Source: a bacterium (GTDB lineage: Bacteria; Patescibacteriota; 4484-211). From it: DNA of 18,630 nucleotides. The notes below the pieces were generated by a model. That model was not told the DNA's origin and searched no databases. It saw only the letters and a list, made by a program, of their open reading frames with translations. The stretch covers positions 1-18,630 of the forward strand of contig JALUVT010000013.1 in assembly GCA_027020325.1 (NCBI GenBank). Direction: 5' to 3'. Positions 6,629-14,088 of this stretch are shown here, in pieces (within the stretch, counting starts at the first letter, position 1; each line of letters begins with the position of its first letter). A program made the position numbers and the translations under genes.

Positions 6629-7708
6629 ATGACCAAAATAAACTTCCATTCCCCAAAATTAATCGCAGTCGGACTTTCGGGTGGAGTCGACAGTGCTGTT
6701 GCCGCGGCTTTATTAAAAGAAAAGGGCTATCAAGTTATTGGTGTTTACCTCTGGTGCTGGGATGAAATTTGGGGCTGTAATTGGCAAGAAGACCGCGCCC
6801 GAGCTTTAAGAGTCGCCAGTCAACTCGAAATTCCTTTTCGAACTTTAGATCTCCGTCGCGAATATCGTAAATTTGTTTTGAACTATTTTTTTACTGAATA
6901 CCGCCGAGGACGAACTCCTAACCCTGATATTGTCTGCAACCAAAAAATAAAATTTGGTTTCTTCTTAAAAAAAATACAAGAGCAATGGGGGATAAATTAT
7001 CTTGCCACTGGACATTACGCAGCTATCAAAAAAAAAGGTCGTTTTTACCATCTTTATCAAGGACGAGATAAGAGTAAAGATCAAAGCTATTTTCTCTACC
7101 GTCTTCAGCAAAAACAGCTGGCACGGATTATCTTTCCTTTAGCTGAATTAACCAAAAAAGAAGTCCGGCTGTATGCTCAGCAAAAGGGCCTCAGCAACTG
7201 GAACCAGCCCGACAGCCAAGGAATATGCTTTATCGGGCCCCTTAAACTTTTTGATTTTTTAAAGCAATATCTTCCTCCACAAAAAGGTCCTGTCTTAAAT
7301 CTCCAAGGAGAAGTAATCGGAACTCATCAAGGAGTCTGGTTTTATACTCGCGGCCAACGCCACGGTTTTAAAATTCACCATTATCATGGCCAACCTCTTT
7401 ATGTTTATGATAAAGATTTAGCCCGTAATCGCCTAATAGTTGCCCCTCAAGAATATTTATGGTCGAACAAATTTTTTGTCCAGGATTTACATTGGATTTT
7501 AGAAAAACCTTACCAAGGAAGTTGTCTCGTCCGCTTACGCAATCTCGGCCCGTTGATCCCGGGCCGAATCAAACCAAGTTCTTTCAATCACCAAGAATAC
7601 CAAATAGTTCTCAAAAAACCCGCCTTTGCTATCACGCCGGGGCAAAGCGCTGTCTTTTATCAAGATGAAGAAGTCCTGGGGGGAGGGATAATTAATTCTT
7701 TCCAATGA
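6629..7708 (+). CDS. mnmA: tRNA-specific 2-thiouridylase
   Basis: 359 residues, normal family length. It makes 2-thiouridine at the wobble position (U34) of Lys, Glu and Gln tRNAs, using ATP and sulfur relayed to the enzyme. Visible: PP-loop SGGVDS (17-22), NPDIVCN with catalytic Cys103, ATGHYA (126-131), KDQSYFLY (150-157), DSQGICFIG with the second catalytic Cys200, and the central GQR motif as YTRGQRHGF. Start is ATG 6629, 2 bases after the thpR stop. It ends in TGA, which supports UGA as a stop in this organism. Its last 49 bases overlap the convergent O-antigen-ligase-like gene. Confidence 0.96.
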   Translation: MTKINFHSPKLIAVGLSGGVDSAVAAALLKEKGYQVIGVYLWCWDEIWGCNWQEDRARALRVASQLEIPFRTLDLRREYRKFVLNYFFTEYRRGRTPNPDIVCNQKIKFGFFLKKIQEQWGINYLATGHYAAIKKKGRFYHLYQGRDKSKDQSYFLYRLQQKQLARIIFPLAELTKKEVRLYAQQKGLSNWNQPDSQGICFIGPLKLFDFLKQYLPPQKGPVLNLQGEVIGTHQGVWFYTRGQRHGFKIHHYHGQPLYVYDKDLARNRLIVAPQEYLWSNKFFVQDLHWILEKPYQGSCLVRLRNLGPLIPGRIKPSSFNHQEYQIVLKKPAFAITPGQSAVFYQDEEVLGGGIINSFQ

Positions 7709-8946
7709 AAAGACCAAATTAGAACTAAAAGCCAATTCCCAGCAGGCAAAGTCCACCAAAAATGATCGGCCAGGCTACTGAGCAAAAATCCTAACCCTAA
7801 AGGAATAAGGTAAAGCACTGCTTTTTTCTTCTTTTGTCCCCAATACCACCATCCTCGCCCGAAAAAATAAAAGAAAGCTACTACAGCGAGAAAAAAGGAA
7901 ATTAAACCCTGTTCTACGGCAATTAATAAAAAAAGATTATGGACCGGCTGGGCCCAAAGAAAAGGGTAGCGCGAAAAACCTTCCTTCTGCACCCAAAGAG
8001 GGAATTGATTTAACCCTATTCCCAGCCAAGGAAAGCGCTGAACTAAATCAAGCCCATACAAAAACAAATCCCGCCGTTGAAACCAGCTTAATCCCGGTCT
8101 TTTCCAGAGCTGCCCCAAATAAATGCCTAAGGGAGAAAAAGCGAGGATGGCCAGAAAAAAGAAAATCAAGAAAAATTCTTTTTTCAACTGTAAGGATCGT
8201 GAAGCGGAGAGAAAATACTTTAAAGTTAATTGAATTAATAATAGAACTATTGTTAACAAAATTAAAAGACGCGAATAAGTTGCTAAGAGAGTAAGAAAAA
8301 AAAGAGAGACAATTATCTTTTCTTTCCAGGGCGAAAATAATTTCGGCTTTCCTTTAATTAATAAAATTGCTGTCAACAGAGCAGCGGCAAAAACATTGGG
8401 GTGGGGGAAAGTAGCATAAGGACGCAACCAGCGCCGTCCTTGGATAACTATAGTTGCTATTCCCGGAGTACTAAGGTCAAAACTCCATTCTCCAATTAAT
8501 TGAAACCCCAATGAATGTTGTAAACTCACTTCCGCTAACCCCAAAAGGGCCAAGGGAATTAAGCCATAAACAAGATTTCGAACAACAAAAGCAACTTTGA
8601 TCCGTTCTTCGACTAATTGCCAAGTAAGAAAAATAAGAGCTAAAAATATTTCCACTATCCGCAACCAACGGTAAAAACTTGCTCGCGGCAATAATGAGAC
8701 CCTAAAAGATAAAAACCCCAACAAAAGGAAAAATAAAAAAAGTAAAATTATCTTTTTCTGCTGGCCTAAAAAACGCAACAACGAACGCCGCGCGGGGGCA
8801 GAAAACAAAGTCTTGCTAAACCAAAAGCCAAAGATAATATCGCTTAAATAAAGAAAGGGGATTAAATAATCAATCTTGGAATCAGGGCAACAAAGAGGGA
8901 TTCGTGTCTGCCAAAATAAAGTCCAAAAAAAGAGACGGGCCCACAC
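7660..8946 (-). CDS. O-antigen ligase/polymerase-like integral membrane protein (Wzy/WaaL family)
   Basis: 428 residues with about ten to twelve hydrophobic segments. The late region, GIGLNQFPLWV then AQPVHNLFLLIAVEQGLI, matches the pattern around the large loop of the O-antigen ligase family (GxGxxxF...HNxxL...ExG). Such proteins polymerise or attach surface polysaccharides or glycans at the outer face of the membrane; the substrate here is unknown. The GTG start at 8946 lies 2 bases after the jag stop, so it is probably the last gene of the rpmH operon. No SD is visible. The stop (TGA) falls inside the end of mnmA on the other strand. Confidence 0.82.
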   Translation of the reverse strand: MWARLFFWTLFWQTRIPLCCPDSKIDYLIPFLYLSDIIFGFWFSKTLFSAPARRSLLRFLGQQKKIILLFLFFLLLGFLSFRVSLLPRASFYRWLRIVEIFLALIFLTWQLVEERIKVAFVVRNLVYGLIPLALLGLAEVSLQHSLGFQLIGEWSFDLSTPGIATIVIQGRRWLRPYATFPHPNVFAAALLTAILLIKGKPKLFSPWKEKIIVSLFFLTLLATYSRLLILLTIVLLLIQLTLKYFLSASRSLQLKKEFFLIFFFLAILAFSPLGIYLGQLWKRPGLSWFQRRDLFLYGLDLVQRFPWLGIGLNQFPLWVQKEGFSRYPFLWAQPVHNLFLLIAVEQGLISFFLAVVAFFYFFGRGWWYWGQKKKKAVLYLIPLGLGFLLSSLADHFWWTLPAGNWLLVLIWSFHWKELIIPPPRTSSS

Positions 8947-8948
8947 CG

Positions 8949-9425
8949 CTATTGCCGTGGACGAATGATGACGCGACGCCGCGGTTCTTCCCCTGCTGAC
9001 TCCGAGATCATGTCGGGCATCTCGGCAATTGTCAAATGAATAATCCTCCGGTCAAAAGAATTCATCGGAGGCAACATCACCTCTTCTTTTAGGAAACGCG
9101 CCTTTTCTGCTGAACGGCGCGCTAAAGCCTGCAAGGCTTCAATATGATGTTTACGATAGCCACCAATATCCACCAACAACTTTACCCATCGCTCGCGTTG
9201 CCGATTAACAATCAACGACAAGATTGTTTGTAACGAGCGTAATGTTGTCCCCCGATAACCAATTAACAGGCCTAATTCTCCTTCTCCCGCTTCACTCTCT
9301 TGACCAATATTTATTTCTACCACTCCCTCAACCCCAATCTCTACCACTACCGGGGCCTCAACTTTGAGCAGGGCTAATAATTCTTTGGTTAAATTTTCTA
9401 CTTCCTCTAAAAATTGAGTATTCAT
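8949..9425 (-). CDS. khpB: KhpB/Jag RNA-binding protein (KH and R3H domains)
   Basis: 158 residues. The KH domain contains LLIGYRGTTLRSLQ (54-67, with the GxxG-type loop GYRG) and VDIGGYR. The R3H domain is SFDRRIIHLTIAEM (123-136, Arg and His separated by three residues), with a basic RRRVIIRPRQ end. KhpB binds RNA with KhpA and affects cell elongation and division in Gram-positives. The separate N-terminal Jag_N domain seen in many homologues is absent. The start codon overlaps the yidC stop by 4 bases (ATGA), indicating coupled translation. Position directly after yidC is a classic arrangement. Confidence 0.92.
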   Translation of the reverse strand: MNTQFLEEVENLTKELLALLKVEAPVVVEIGVEGVVEINIGQESEAGEGELGLLIGYRGTTLRSLQTILSLIVNRQRERWVKLLVDIGGYRKHHIEALQALARRSAEKARFLKEEVMLPPMNSFDRRIIHLTIAEMPDMISESAGEEPRRRVIIRPRQ

Positions 9426-10144
9426 GAACGGCGATTGATAATAAACTGCTGTATTATACCAAAAACAGTGCTAAAGAACCAATAAAGCCCTACTCCTGCG
9501 GGTAAGCGAAGAGTAATAAAAGCGGAAAAAAGGGGGAAGAGGTAGCGGTTCTGTTGCTGGATCATTTTCATTAATTCCTCACTTTCTCCCTTTTTATTAC
9601 TACTTGCCGCCGGCGCAGGAGAGGGCATCAAATAAGCATTTAATAATTGGCTCACACCAACTAAAAGAGGCAAAATAAAAAAAGGATCGGGCTTAGTAAG
9701 ATCAAACCACAAAAACCGCGTTACTAACTCTTCCGGCCCCTTAATCTGCAAAAAAGAAAAGTACAATTTAGCATTCAATTCCTGCCAAAACTCTAAATTT
9801 AAAGCCTGTAAGAGAACCTGATATAAAGCTAGCATTACCGGAAGTGAAAGCAATAAAGGCAAACAGCCGGCCAAAGGATTAAAGCCATGCTCTTGATAAA
9901 GTTCCCATTGCGCTTTAGCTAACGCTGTTTTATCTTGCCCATGTTTTTCTTTTAATTTATCGAGGTGGGGCTGTAATTTTTTCAATTTCTGGGCCGATGA
10001 TAATGCCGGCCAAGTTAAAGGTAATAATAAAAGGCGCAGAAAAAAAGTTAGCGCAATAATTGCTAATCCCAGATTATGCCCCAAAACTTGGTAAAAGAAA
10101 ATTAATAAATTTAAGAGTGGTGTTTTAAAAAAAAGTTCCCACAT
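9422..10144 (-). CDS. yidC: YidC/Oxa1 membrane protein insertase
   Basis: 240 residues. It inserts proteins into the cytoplasmic membrane, alone or with SecYEG. Visible: an N-terminal helix, a short amphipathic region, ALTFFLRLLLLPLTWPALSS with the conserved Arg in the first core helix, the charged coiled loop (KLKKLQPHLDKLKEKHG), NPLAGCLPLLLSLPVMLALY, and two C-terminal helices ending RLPAGVGLYWFFSTVFGIIQQ. The short form without a large periplasmic domain is as in Gram-positives. A TTG at 10150 is in frame, but ATG 10144 is preferred. It ends in TGA overlapping the jag ATG. Confidence 0.94.
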   Translation of the reverse strand: MWELFFKTPLLNLLIFFYQVLGHNLGLAIIALTFFLRLLLLPLTWPALSSAQKLKKLQPHLDKLKEKHGQDKTALAKAQWELYQEHGFNPLAGCLPLLLSLPVMLALYQVLLQALNLEFWQELNAKLYFSFLQIKGPEELVTRFLWFDLTKPDPFFILPLLVGVSQLLNAYLMPSPAPAASSNKKGESEELMKMIQQQNRYLFPLFSAFITLRLPAGVGLYWFFSTVFGIIQQFIINRRS

Positions 10145-10162
10145 TAGCAATGAATACTAAAA

Positions 10163-10402
10163 CTAGGGGAGAGGGTCCCAACCTCCCGGGGACCAAGGAT
10201 GACAGCGTATAATTCGGCGACTACCTTTAAGCAAACCCTGCTTTAACCCATACTTGCTAACAGCTCGGTAAAGATACTCTGAACAAGAAGGCTCAAAGCG
10301 ACAACCGATACTGCCTCCTAAAATAATCACTCCGCCTAGGTGCAAAGGATTCCTCAGAGCTTTTTGGTAAAATCTAATTAAAGCCAAAACTACTCTCTTC
10401 AT
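10163..10402 (-). CDS. yidD: YidD membrane protein insertion efficiency factor
   Basis: 79 residues. A short N-terminal amphipathic region (MKRVVLALIRFYQKAL) is followed by the family signature CRFEPSCSEYLYRAVSKYG and RRIIRCHPWSPGGWDPLP, including the three conserved cysteines. YidD assists YidC-dependent insertion. An in-frame TTG lies at 10408, but ATG 10402 gives the standard N-terminus. It sits between rnpA and yidC, the canonical order. Confidence 0.95.
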   Translation of the reverse strand: MKRVVLALIRFYQKALRNPLHLGGVIILGGSIGCRFEPSCSEYLYRAVSKYGLKQGLLKGSRRIIRCHPWSPGGWDPLP

Positions 10403-10415
10403 CCACAATTAACGA

Positions 10416-10763
10416 TTATAACATTTTTCGCCACAACCCCGCGCTCTGAAGAAGCCTGATAACTTTCTTTTCAATTTCAGCCAAAGAAGATGAAGGTAAA
10501 GAAGGACGAACAACCCAAACCATATCCCAGCCCGGAATTATTTGCGCCCAATGTAAGCGCAATGCTTCGCGTAAAAGACGCTTAATTCGGTTTCTTTTAA
10601 CCGCCGAACCATAACGCCGCGAAACAATAAACCCGACGCGTGAATAGGGGAGTTTATTGGGGAGAAAACTTAAAATTAAATCACCACCATAACGCCGTTG
10701 CCCTTTCTGACGCAAACGACGGAAAAGATAATCATCAACTAAACGATAGCGCTTCTTGAGCAT
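10416..10763 (-). CDS. rnpA: Ribonuclease P protein component
   Basis: 115 residues. It binds the catalytic RNA of RNase P for tRNA 5'-end maturation. The diagnostic helix AVKRNRIKRLLREALR (RNR motif) is present, preceded by RVGFIVSRRYGSAV and an N-terminal LVDDYLFRRLRQKG corresponding to the family's 'F..ll..G' region. ATG 10763 begins 17 bases after the rpmH stop. The RNase P RNA gene is not in the window. Confidence 0.95.
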   Translation of the reverse strand: MLKKRYRLVDDYLFRRLRQKGQRRYGGDLILSFLPNKLPYSRVGFIVSRRYGSAVKRNRIKRLLREALRLHWAQIIPGWDMVWVVRPSLPSSSLAEIEKKVIRLLQSAGLWRKML

Positions 10764-10780
10764 TAATATTAGAAAGAAAT

Positions 10781-10930
10781 TTAAACTCCGGCATGAACCG
10801 CTAAACGCTCACGACCCCTGGCTCTTCTTCTTTTTAAGACCCGTCGTCCCCCCGGTGAACTCATTCTTTTTCGAAAACCATGAGTACGGTTGCGCTTACG
10901 GCGTTTAGGTTGATAAGTCCGTTTAGGCAT
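10781..10930 (-). CDS. rpmH: 50S ribosomal protein L34
   Basis: A 49-codon gene found by translating the gap between rnpA and dnaA. It reads [19 protein letters not shown], then [20 protein letters not shown] and ends [10 protein letters not shown], matching L34 throughout (KRTYQP, RTHGFR, GGR.VL.RRRA.GR..L). It is slightly longer than the usual 44-47 residues because of a short C-terminal tail. It is first in the minus-strand operon, 22 bases downstream of a strong -10 box. Confidence 0.96.
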   Translation of the reverse strand: MPKRTYQPKRRKRNRTHGFRKRMSSPGGRRVLKRRRARGRERLAVHAGV

Positions 10931-10952
10931 AATTTAGTTCAATTACACCGCA

Positions 10953-10981
10953 AGTATACGAAAATTAAGCTCTATTGTCAA
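10953..10981 (-). promoter_or_regulatory. Strong sigma-70-type promoter for the rpmH-rnpA-yidD-yidC-jag operon
   Basis: Read on the minus strand: TTGACA (10976-10981), exactly 17 bases, TATACT (10953-10958). The -35 is perfect and the -10 matches at 5 of 6 positions. It lies just upstream of rpmH with a short leader of roughly 15 bases, fitting high expression of a ribosomal protein. Confidence 0.8.
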
Positions 10982-11014
10982 AAAACAAAATTTCCCTTTC
11001 CAACCCTCTTTTAT

Positions 11015-11049
11015 TTATCCACAAAAATCACCATTGACAGTTATCCACA
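11015..11049 (+). promoter_or_regulatory. Pair of perfect DnaA boxes upstream of dnaA (oriC part 1 / dnaA autoregulation)
   Basis: TTATCCACA occurs at 11015-11023 and again at 11041-11049, same orientation, 17 bases between them. Both precede the dnaA ATG at 11070. A TTGACA (11034-11039) lies between them with only a poor -10 downstream, so DnaA bound here could repress its own gene. Together with the pair after dnaA they suggest a bipartite origin. Confidence 0.8.
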
Positions 11050-11069
11050 AAATTCTTAAAAAGCTAATT

Positions 11070-12425
11070 ATGCACGATCCCAAACAAATCTGGCAAAGTG
11101 TCCTCGGCCAACTGGAATTGAAATTTTCTCCTTCAATTGTCAAAACTTGGTTTAATCAAACCCAATTGGAAAAAATTGATTCTAATAAAGCTGTTATTTC
11201 CTGCCCCTCCCCTTATGTTGAAGAACTTCTTAAAAAACGATATCAAGAAGCTATTAAAAACTGCCTCTGGCAGTTAACCAAACAACATTATCAACTCCAA
11301 TTCTGTCTCCAAAAAACCCCACCCACAACAGAACAAGGACCTCTTTTTGATCAACCACCCCGCGAATTACAAACAACTTCTACCCCCGCTCCTCCCGAAC
11401 ATAATATTAACCCTCGTTTTACCTTTGAAAATTTTGTTGTCGGAAACGCTAATCGTGTTGCTCATGCCGCAGCTCTAGCCGTTACCGAACAACCCGGCAC
11501 CGCTTATAATCCACTTTTTATCTATGGACAATCCGGATTAGGAAAAACACATCTTCTTTACGCTATTGGAAACCGACTTTTAGAAAATAAAAAGGTTAAA
11601 CGGGTGCTTTACTTTCCTATTGAGACTTTTATTAATGACTTCATTGATTCGCTGCGCTACAAAAATACCAGTCATTTTAAACGCAAATATCGTGAAAATG
11701 ACTGCCTCCTCATTGATGATATCCAATTCCTCGGCGGCGATAAAATTTCAACCCAAGAAGAATTCTTTCATACTTTCAATCGTCTCTATAATCGTTCCCG
11801 ACAAATTGTTATCACTTCTGATCGCCCTCCAGAAGAAATTAAACGCCTCACCCAGCGGCTGGTTACTCGTTTTGCCGGAGGATTAATGGTCGAATTAACT
11901 CCACCTGATTATGAAATGCGCTTGGCAATTATTAAAACCAAATCAGCTAATCTGGGATTAGAAATAGACATGCCCACGGCGGAATTTATTGCTCAAGTGG
12001 CCGGGGAAAGTGTGCGGGAAATCGAAGGTCTTATTTTACGTATCCGCAGCGAAACGCTAGCCCGTGATCTTCCCTGTAATCTCGCCGTAGTGAAAAATAT
12101 TTTCCAGCAAAATAATCTTCCGAGTAAGAAAAAACCCCGCCTAACTCCTGAATATATCTTTCAATTGGTAAATGAAATCTATAATACAACTATTTCCGAT
12201 CTTTGTAGCCGCAAACGCAGGGCCGAAATTGTTATCCCGCGCCAAGTTGTAATGTATTTACTCCGCAATGACCTTGGTTTAAAACTAGAACACATCGGAG
12301 ACCTTTTGGGAGGGCGCGACCACACAACAATCATGCACGGAGTGGAAAAAATTAGTAAACTTTTACAAAAAAAAGACCCCCGCGTCCTTCACGCAGTTCG
12401 TCAAATTCGCCACCAAATCTATTAA
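11070..12425 (+). CDS. dnaA: Chromosomal replication initiator protein DnaA
   Basis: 451 residues. It binds DnaA boxes, oligomerises with ATP and opens the origin. Domain I is about 1-80 (IWQSVLGQLELKFS...TWF) and domain II a short Pro/Thr linker (about 82-113). The AAA+ domain III has Walker A GQSGLGKTH (153-161), Walker B LLIDDIQF (213-220), sensor I IVITSDR, and RLVTRFAGG with the arginine finger. Domain IV has the DNA-binding signature with LRNDLGLKLEHIGDLLGGRDHTTIMHG (residues about 398-424). The frame is open from a TTG at 11034, but that would include the second DnaA box, and ATG 11070 matches the family N-terminus. No SD. Confidence 0.97.
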   Translation: MHDPKQIWQSVLGQLELKFSPSIVKTWFNQTQLEKIDSNKAVISCPSPYVEELLKKRYQEAIKNCLWQLTKQHYQLQFCLQKTPPTTEQGPLFDQPPRELQTTSTPAPPEHNINPRFTFENFVVGNANRVAHAAALAVTEQPGTAYNPLFIYGQSGLGKTHLLYAIGNRLLENKKVKRVLYFPIETFINDFIDSLRYKNTSHFKRKYRENDCLLIDDIQFLGGDKISTQEEFFHTFNRLYNRSRQIVITSDRPPEEIKRLTQRLVTRFAGGLMVELTPPDYEMRLAIIKTKSANLGLEIDMPTAEFIAQVAGESVREIEGLILRIRSETLARDLPCNLAVVKNIFQQNNLPSKKKPRLTPEYIFQLVNEIYNTTISDLCSRKRRAEIVIPRQVVMYLLRNDLGLKLEHIGDLLGGRDHTTIMHGVEKISKLLQKKDPRVLHAVRQIRHQIY

Positions 12426-12553
12426 CCATAATTTTTATTCACTTTAAATTCTCACCTTAAGCCTCATCGAGCGCCGCGATTCCAATATTCTTAATTTACC
12501 TTTTACTTTTATCTTAAAAAACAGTTTTTGATTAAAAAAACATTAAATGTTGG

Positions 12554-12567
12554 TAAATATATATTTA
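12554..12567. repeat. AT-only palindrome beside a DnaA box
   Basis: TAAATATATATTTA is its own reverse complement. It lies between longer inverted arms ATTAAAT (12542-12548) and ATTTAAT (12563-12569), the latter touching the DnaA box. It would melt easily and is a candidate part of the unwinding element. Confidence 0.5.
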
Positions 12568-12568
12568 A

Positions 12569-12608
12569 TGTGGATAATATGTAGACAATAATGTAATACT
12601 GTGGATAA
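12569..12608 (-). promoter_or_regulatory. Pair of perfect DnaA boxes downstream of dnaA (oriC part 2)
   Basis: TGTGGATAA on the + strand (TTATCCACA on the minus strand) occurs at 12569-12577 and 12600-12608, separated by 22 bases. They point opposite to the pair before dnaA. The left box abuts an inverted repeat rich in A/T, a plausible unwinding element. Confidence 0.82.
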
Positions 12609-12920
12609 GACAAAAATCCCCTTTTATTTTTTTCACAATAATTAAACCTTTGATCAACAAAATAAAAACAGGGTAGTAAAAAAGAAATAAAAACACTAAA
12701 AAGAAATTTCTTATTAAGAAAAGAATTTTTCTTTCCACAATTTTCATCTTCATCTTGCCTTAAAGAAAGCGAAAAAAATTTATTTACACAAATCCAGCCA
12801 ACTTATTATTATTACTAGTTAAATAAACTATTTATTTTCTTTTTAATTTCAAAAAATTTATTAACAAAAAAAATCAAACAAATTTATAAAGCTTTTAAAA
12901 ATTTAAGTATTTACTCAACC

Positions 12921-12949
12921 ATGACTTTAATTTTTGTTTATGTTAAAAT
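12921..12949 (+). promoter_or_regulatory. Possible dnaN promoter
   Basis: ATGACT (12921-12926), 17 bases, TAAAAT (12944-12949). The hexamers match consensus at 4 and 5 of 6 positions. Transcription would start almost at the dnaN ATG (12959), giving a leaderless or nearly leaderless message. In so AT-rich a region this is only suggestive. Confidence 0.3.
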
Positions 12950-12958
12950 GAAGAAACA

Positions 12959-14077
12959 ATGGAACTTATTTGTCGGCACGAAAAATTGAATCAAGCTTTA
13001 TCTTTAGCTGCGCGTGTTGTTCCTTCTCGTTCAGAATTACCTATTCTAAATAACCTTCTTTTGCGGACCGAAGAAGCTCATTTAGCGATCTTGGCCACTA
13101 ATTTGCAACTTTCTCTATATTTTCAAATTCCTGCGGAAATAAAATCTGCGGGGGCAATTACCGCCCCGGCTTCAGCGCTTCAAGCTTATGTTTCTTCTTG
13201 GCCCCGAGATAAAGTTGAAATAAAATTAGAGGGAAGTAAATTACAATTAAAAGATGAGCGGGCTGAAGCCAGTTTTGTAACCATGCCCGCTGATGATTAC
13301 CCAACTTTTCCGCAAAAAAAAGAAGAAGATTTATTCCGTTTTCAGACCGAAACTTTAGCTTATTTAATAAAAAAGGTTAAATTTAGCACAGCCATCGAAG
13401 AATCGCGCCCTGTTTTGACGGGAATTTTGGTCAAGGTAAAAGAAAATGAAGTTACGATGGTTTCAACCGATGGGTTTCGGCTTAGTGAAGTTCGCGGAAA
13501 ATTAAAAACTCCTTCAACAATTGAACGAAGCTTTATTATTCCTGTTGCTGCTTTTCAAGAATTGGAAAAACTTTTTTCCGCGGGGAGTGATGAAGTTCGT
13601 TTTTACTTAACTCAGGATGAAAACCAGATAATTTTTGATCTTCTCCATTTGCAATTAGCAACGCGCCTTTTAGAAGCAGAATATCCGGATTACGAAAAAA
13701 TTTTACCGCAGGATTTCCAACTTAACGCTGTTGTGTCCCAGCGAGAACTATTGCAAGCTCTGCGTTCGGTAGCAATTTTTGCTCAACACAACGGACAAAC
13801 TGTTTATCTGACCTTTGATAAAGATCACTTAACTCTAGCGGCCCAGAGTGCAGAATTGGGCTCAACGCGAATTGAGTTGCCGGCAGAGATAAAAGGAGGC
13901 CCCTTAAAAATGGCTTTTAATGTTAATTTTCTGAGGGAAGGCGTTGAAGCAATTGACGGCGAAGAATTAAAACTTGAGGCAAAGGATCCTCTTGCCCCAA
14001 TTAAATTATCGGCTCCGGAGCAAAAAGATTATTTCCATATCATCATGCCGATTCGGATGGAGGAATCCGAAGCTTAA
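12959..14077 (+). CDS. dnaN: DNA polymerase III beta subunit (sliding clamp)
   Basis: 372 residues, normal length for three clamp domains (about 1-120, 121-250, 251-372). Visible family features: the N-terminal LNQALSLAARVVPSRSELPILNNLLL, TMPADDYPTFP at the end of domain 1, TDGFRLSEVRG in domain 2, RLLEAEYPDYEKILPQ, and the C-terminal FHIIMPIRM in place of the usual YLIMPMRL. It tethers the replicative polymerase to DNA. The start is ATG 12959 without an SD. The stop lies in a 14-base palindrome, and the next gene starts 11 bases later. Confidence 0.97.
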   Translation: MELICRHEKLNQALSLAARVVPSRSELPILNNLLLRTEEAHLAILATNLQLSLYFQIPAEIKSAGAITAPASALQAYVSSWPRDKVEIKLEGSKLQLKDERAEASFVTMPADDYPTFPQKKEEDLFRFQTETLAYLIKKVKFSTAIEESRPVLTGILVKVKENEVTMVSTDGFRLSEVRGKLKTPSTIERSFIIPVAAFQELEKLFSAGSDEVRFYLTQDENQIIFDLLHLQLATRLLEAEYPDYEKILPQDFQLNAVVSQRELLQALRSVAIFAQHNGQTVYLTFDKDHLTLAAQSAELGSTRIELPAEIKGGPLKMAFNVNFLREGVEAIDGEELKLEAKDPLAPIKLSAPEQKDYFHIIMPIRMEESEA

Positions 14078-14082
14078 GCTTC
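14069..14082. repeat. Perfect 14-base palindrome at the dnaN stop
   Basis: GAAGCTTAAGCTTC contains the dnaN TAA at its centre. It has no loop and no following T-run, so it does not look like a terminator. It may be chance or a protein site. Confidence 0.35.
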
Positions 14083-14088
14083 GTGGTG

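Larger units (their letters stand above)
12426..12958. other. Probable oriC: AT-rich dnaA-dnaN intergenic region
   Basis: This 533-base gap is the only long non-coding stretch in the window. It holds two perfect DnaA boxes on the minus strand (12569-12577 and 12600-12608), a relaxed CTTTCCACA (12731-12739), a 14-base AT palindrome (12554-12567) next to the first box, and a small GC-rich patch (about 12461-12482). Most of the rest is A/T. The base skew of the chromosome changes sign across it. A short minus-strand frame in it covers the boxes and looks spurious. The exact unwinding site cannot be placed by eye. Confidence 0.78.

Noticed and set aside
11034..11069. Extended dnaA start at TTG 11034
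   Set aside because: The added residues are not part of the DnaA family N-terminus and would place a DnaA box inside the coding region; ATG 11070 fits the family.
12461..12482. GC-rich patch after dnaA considered as a terminator
   Set aside because: No stable hairpin followed by a T-run; better described as a GC patch near the origin.
12565..12753. Minus-strand frame of 62 codons in the dnaA-dnaN gap
   Set aside because: Its hydrophobic composition comes from A/T runs, it overlaps the DnaA boxes, and it has no start signal.
14069..14082. Palindrome at the end of dnaN considered as a transcription terminator
   Set aside because: No loop and no T-run, and the next gene on the same strand starts 11 bases after the dnaN stop.
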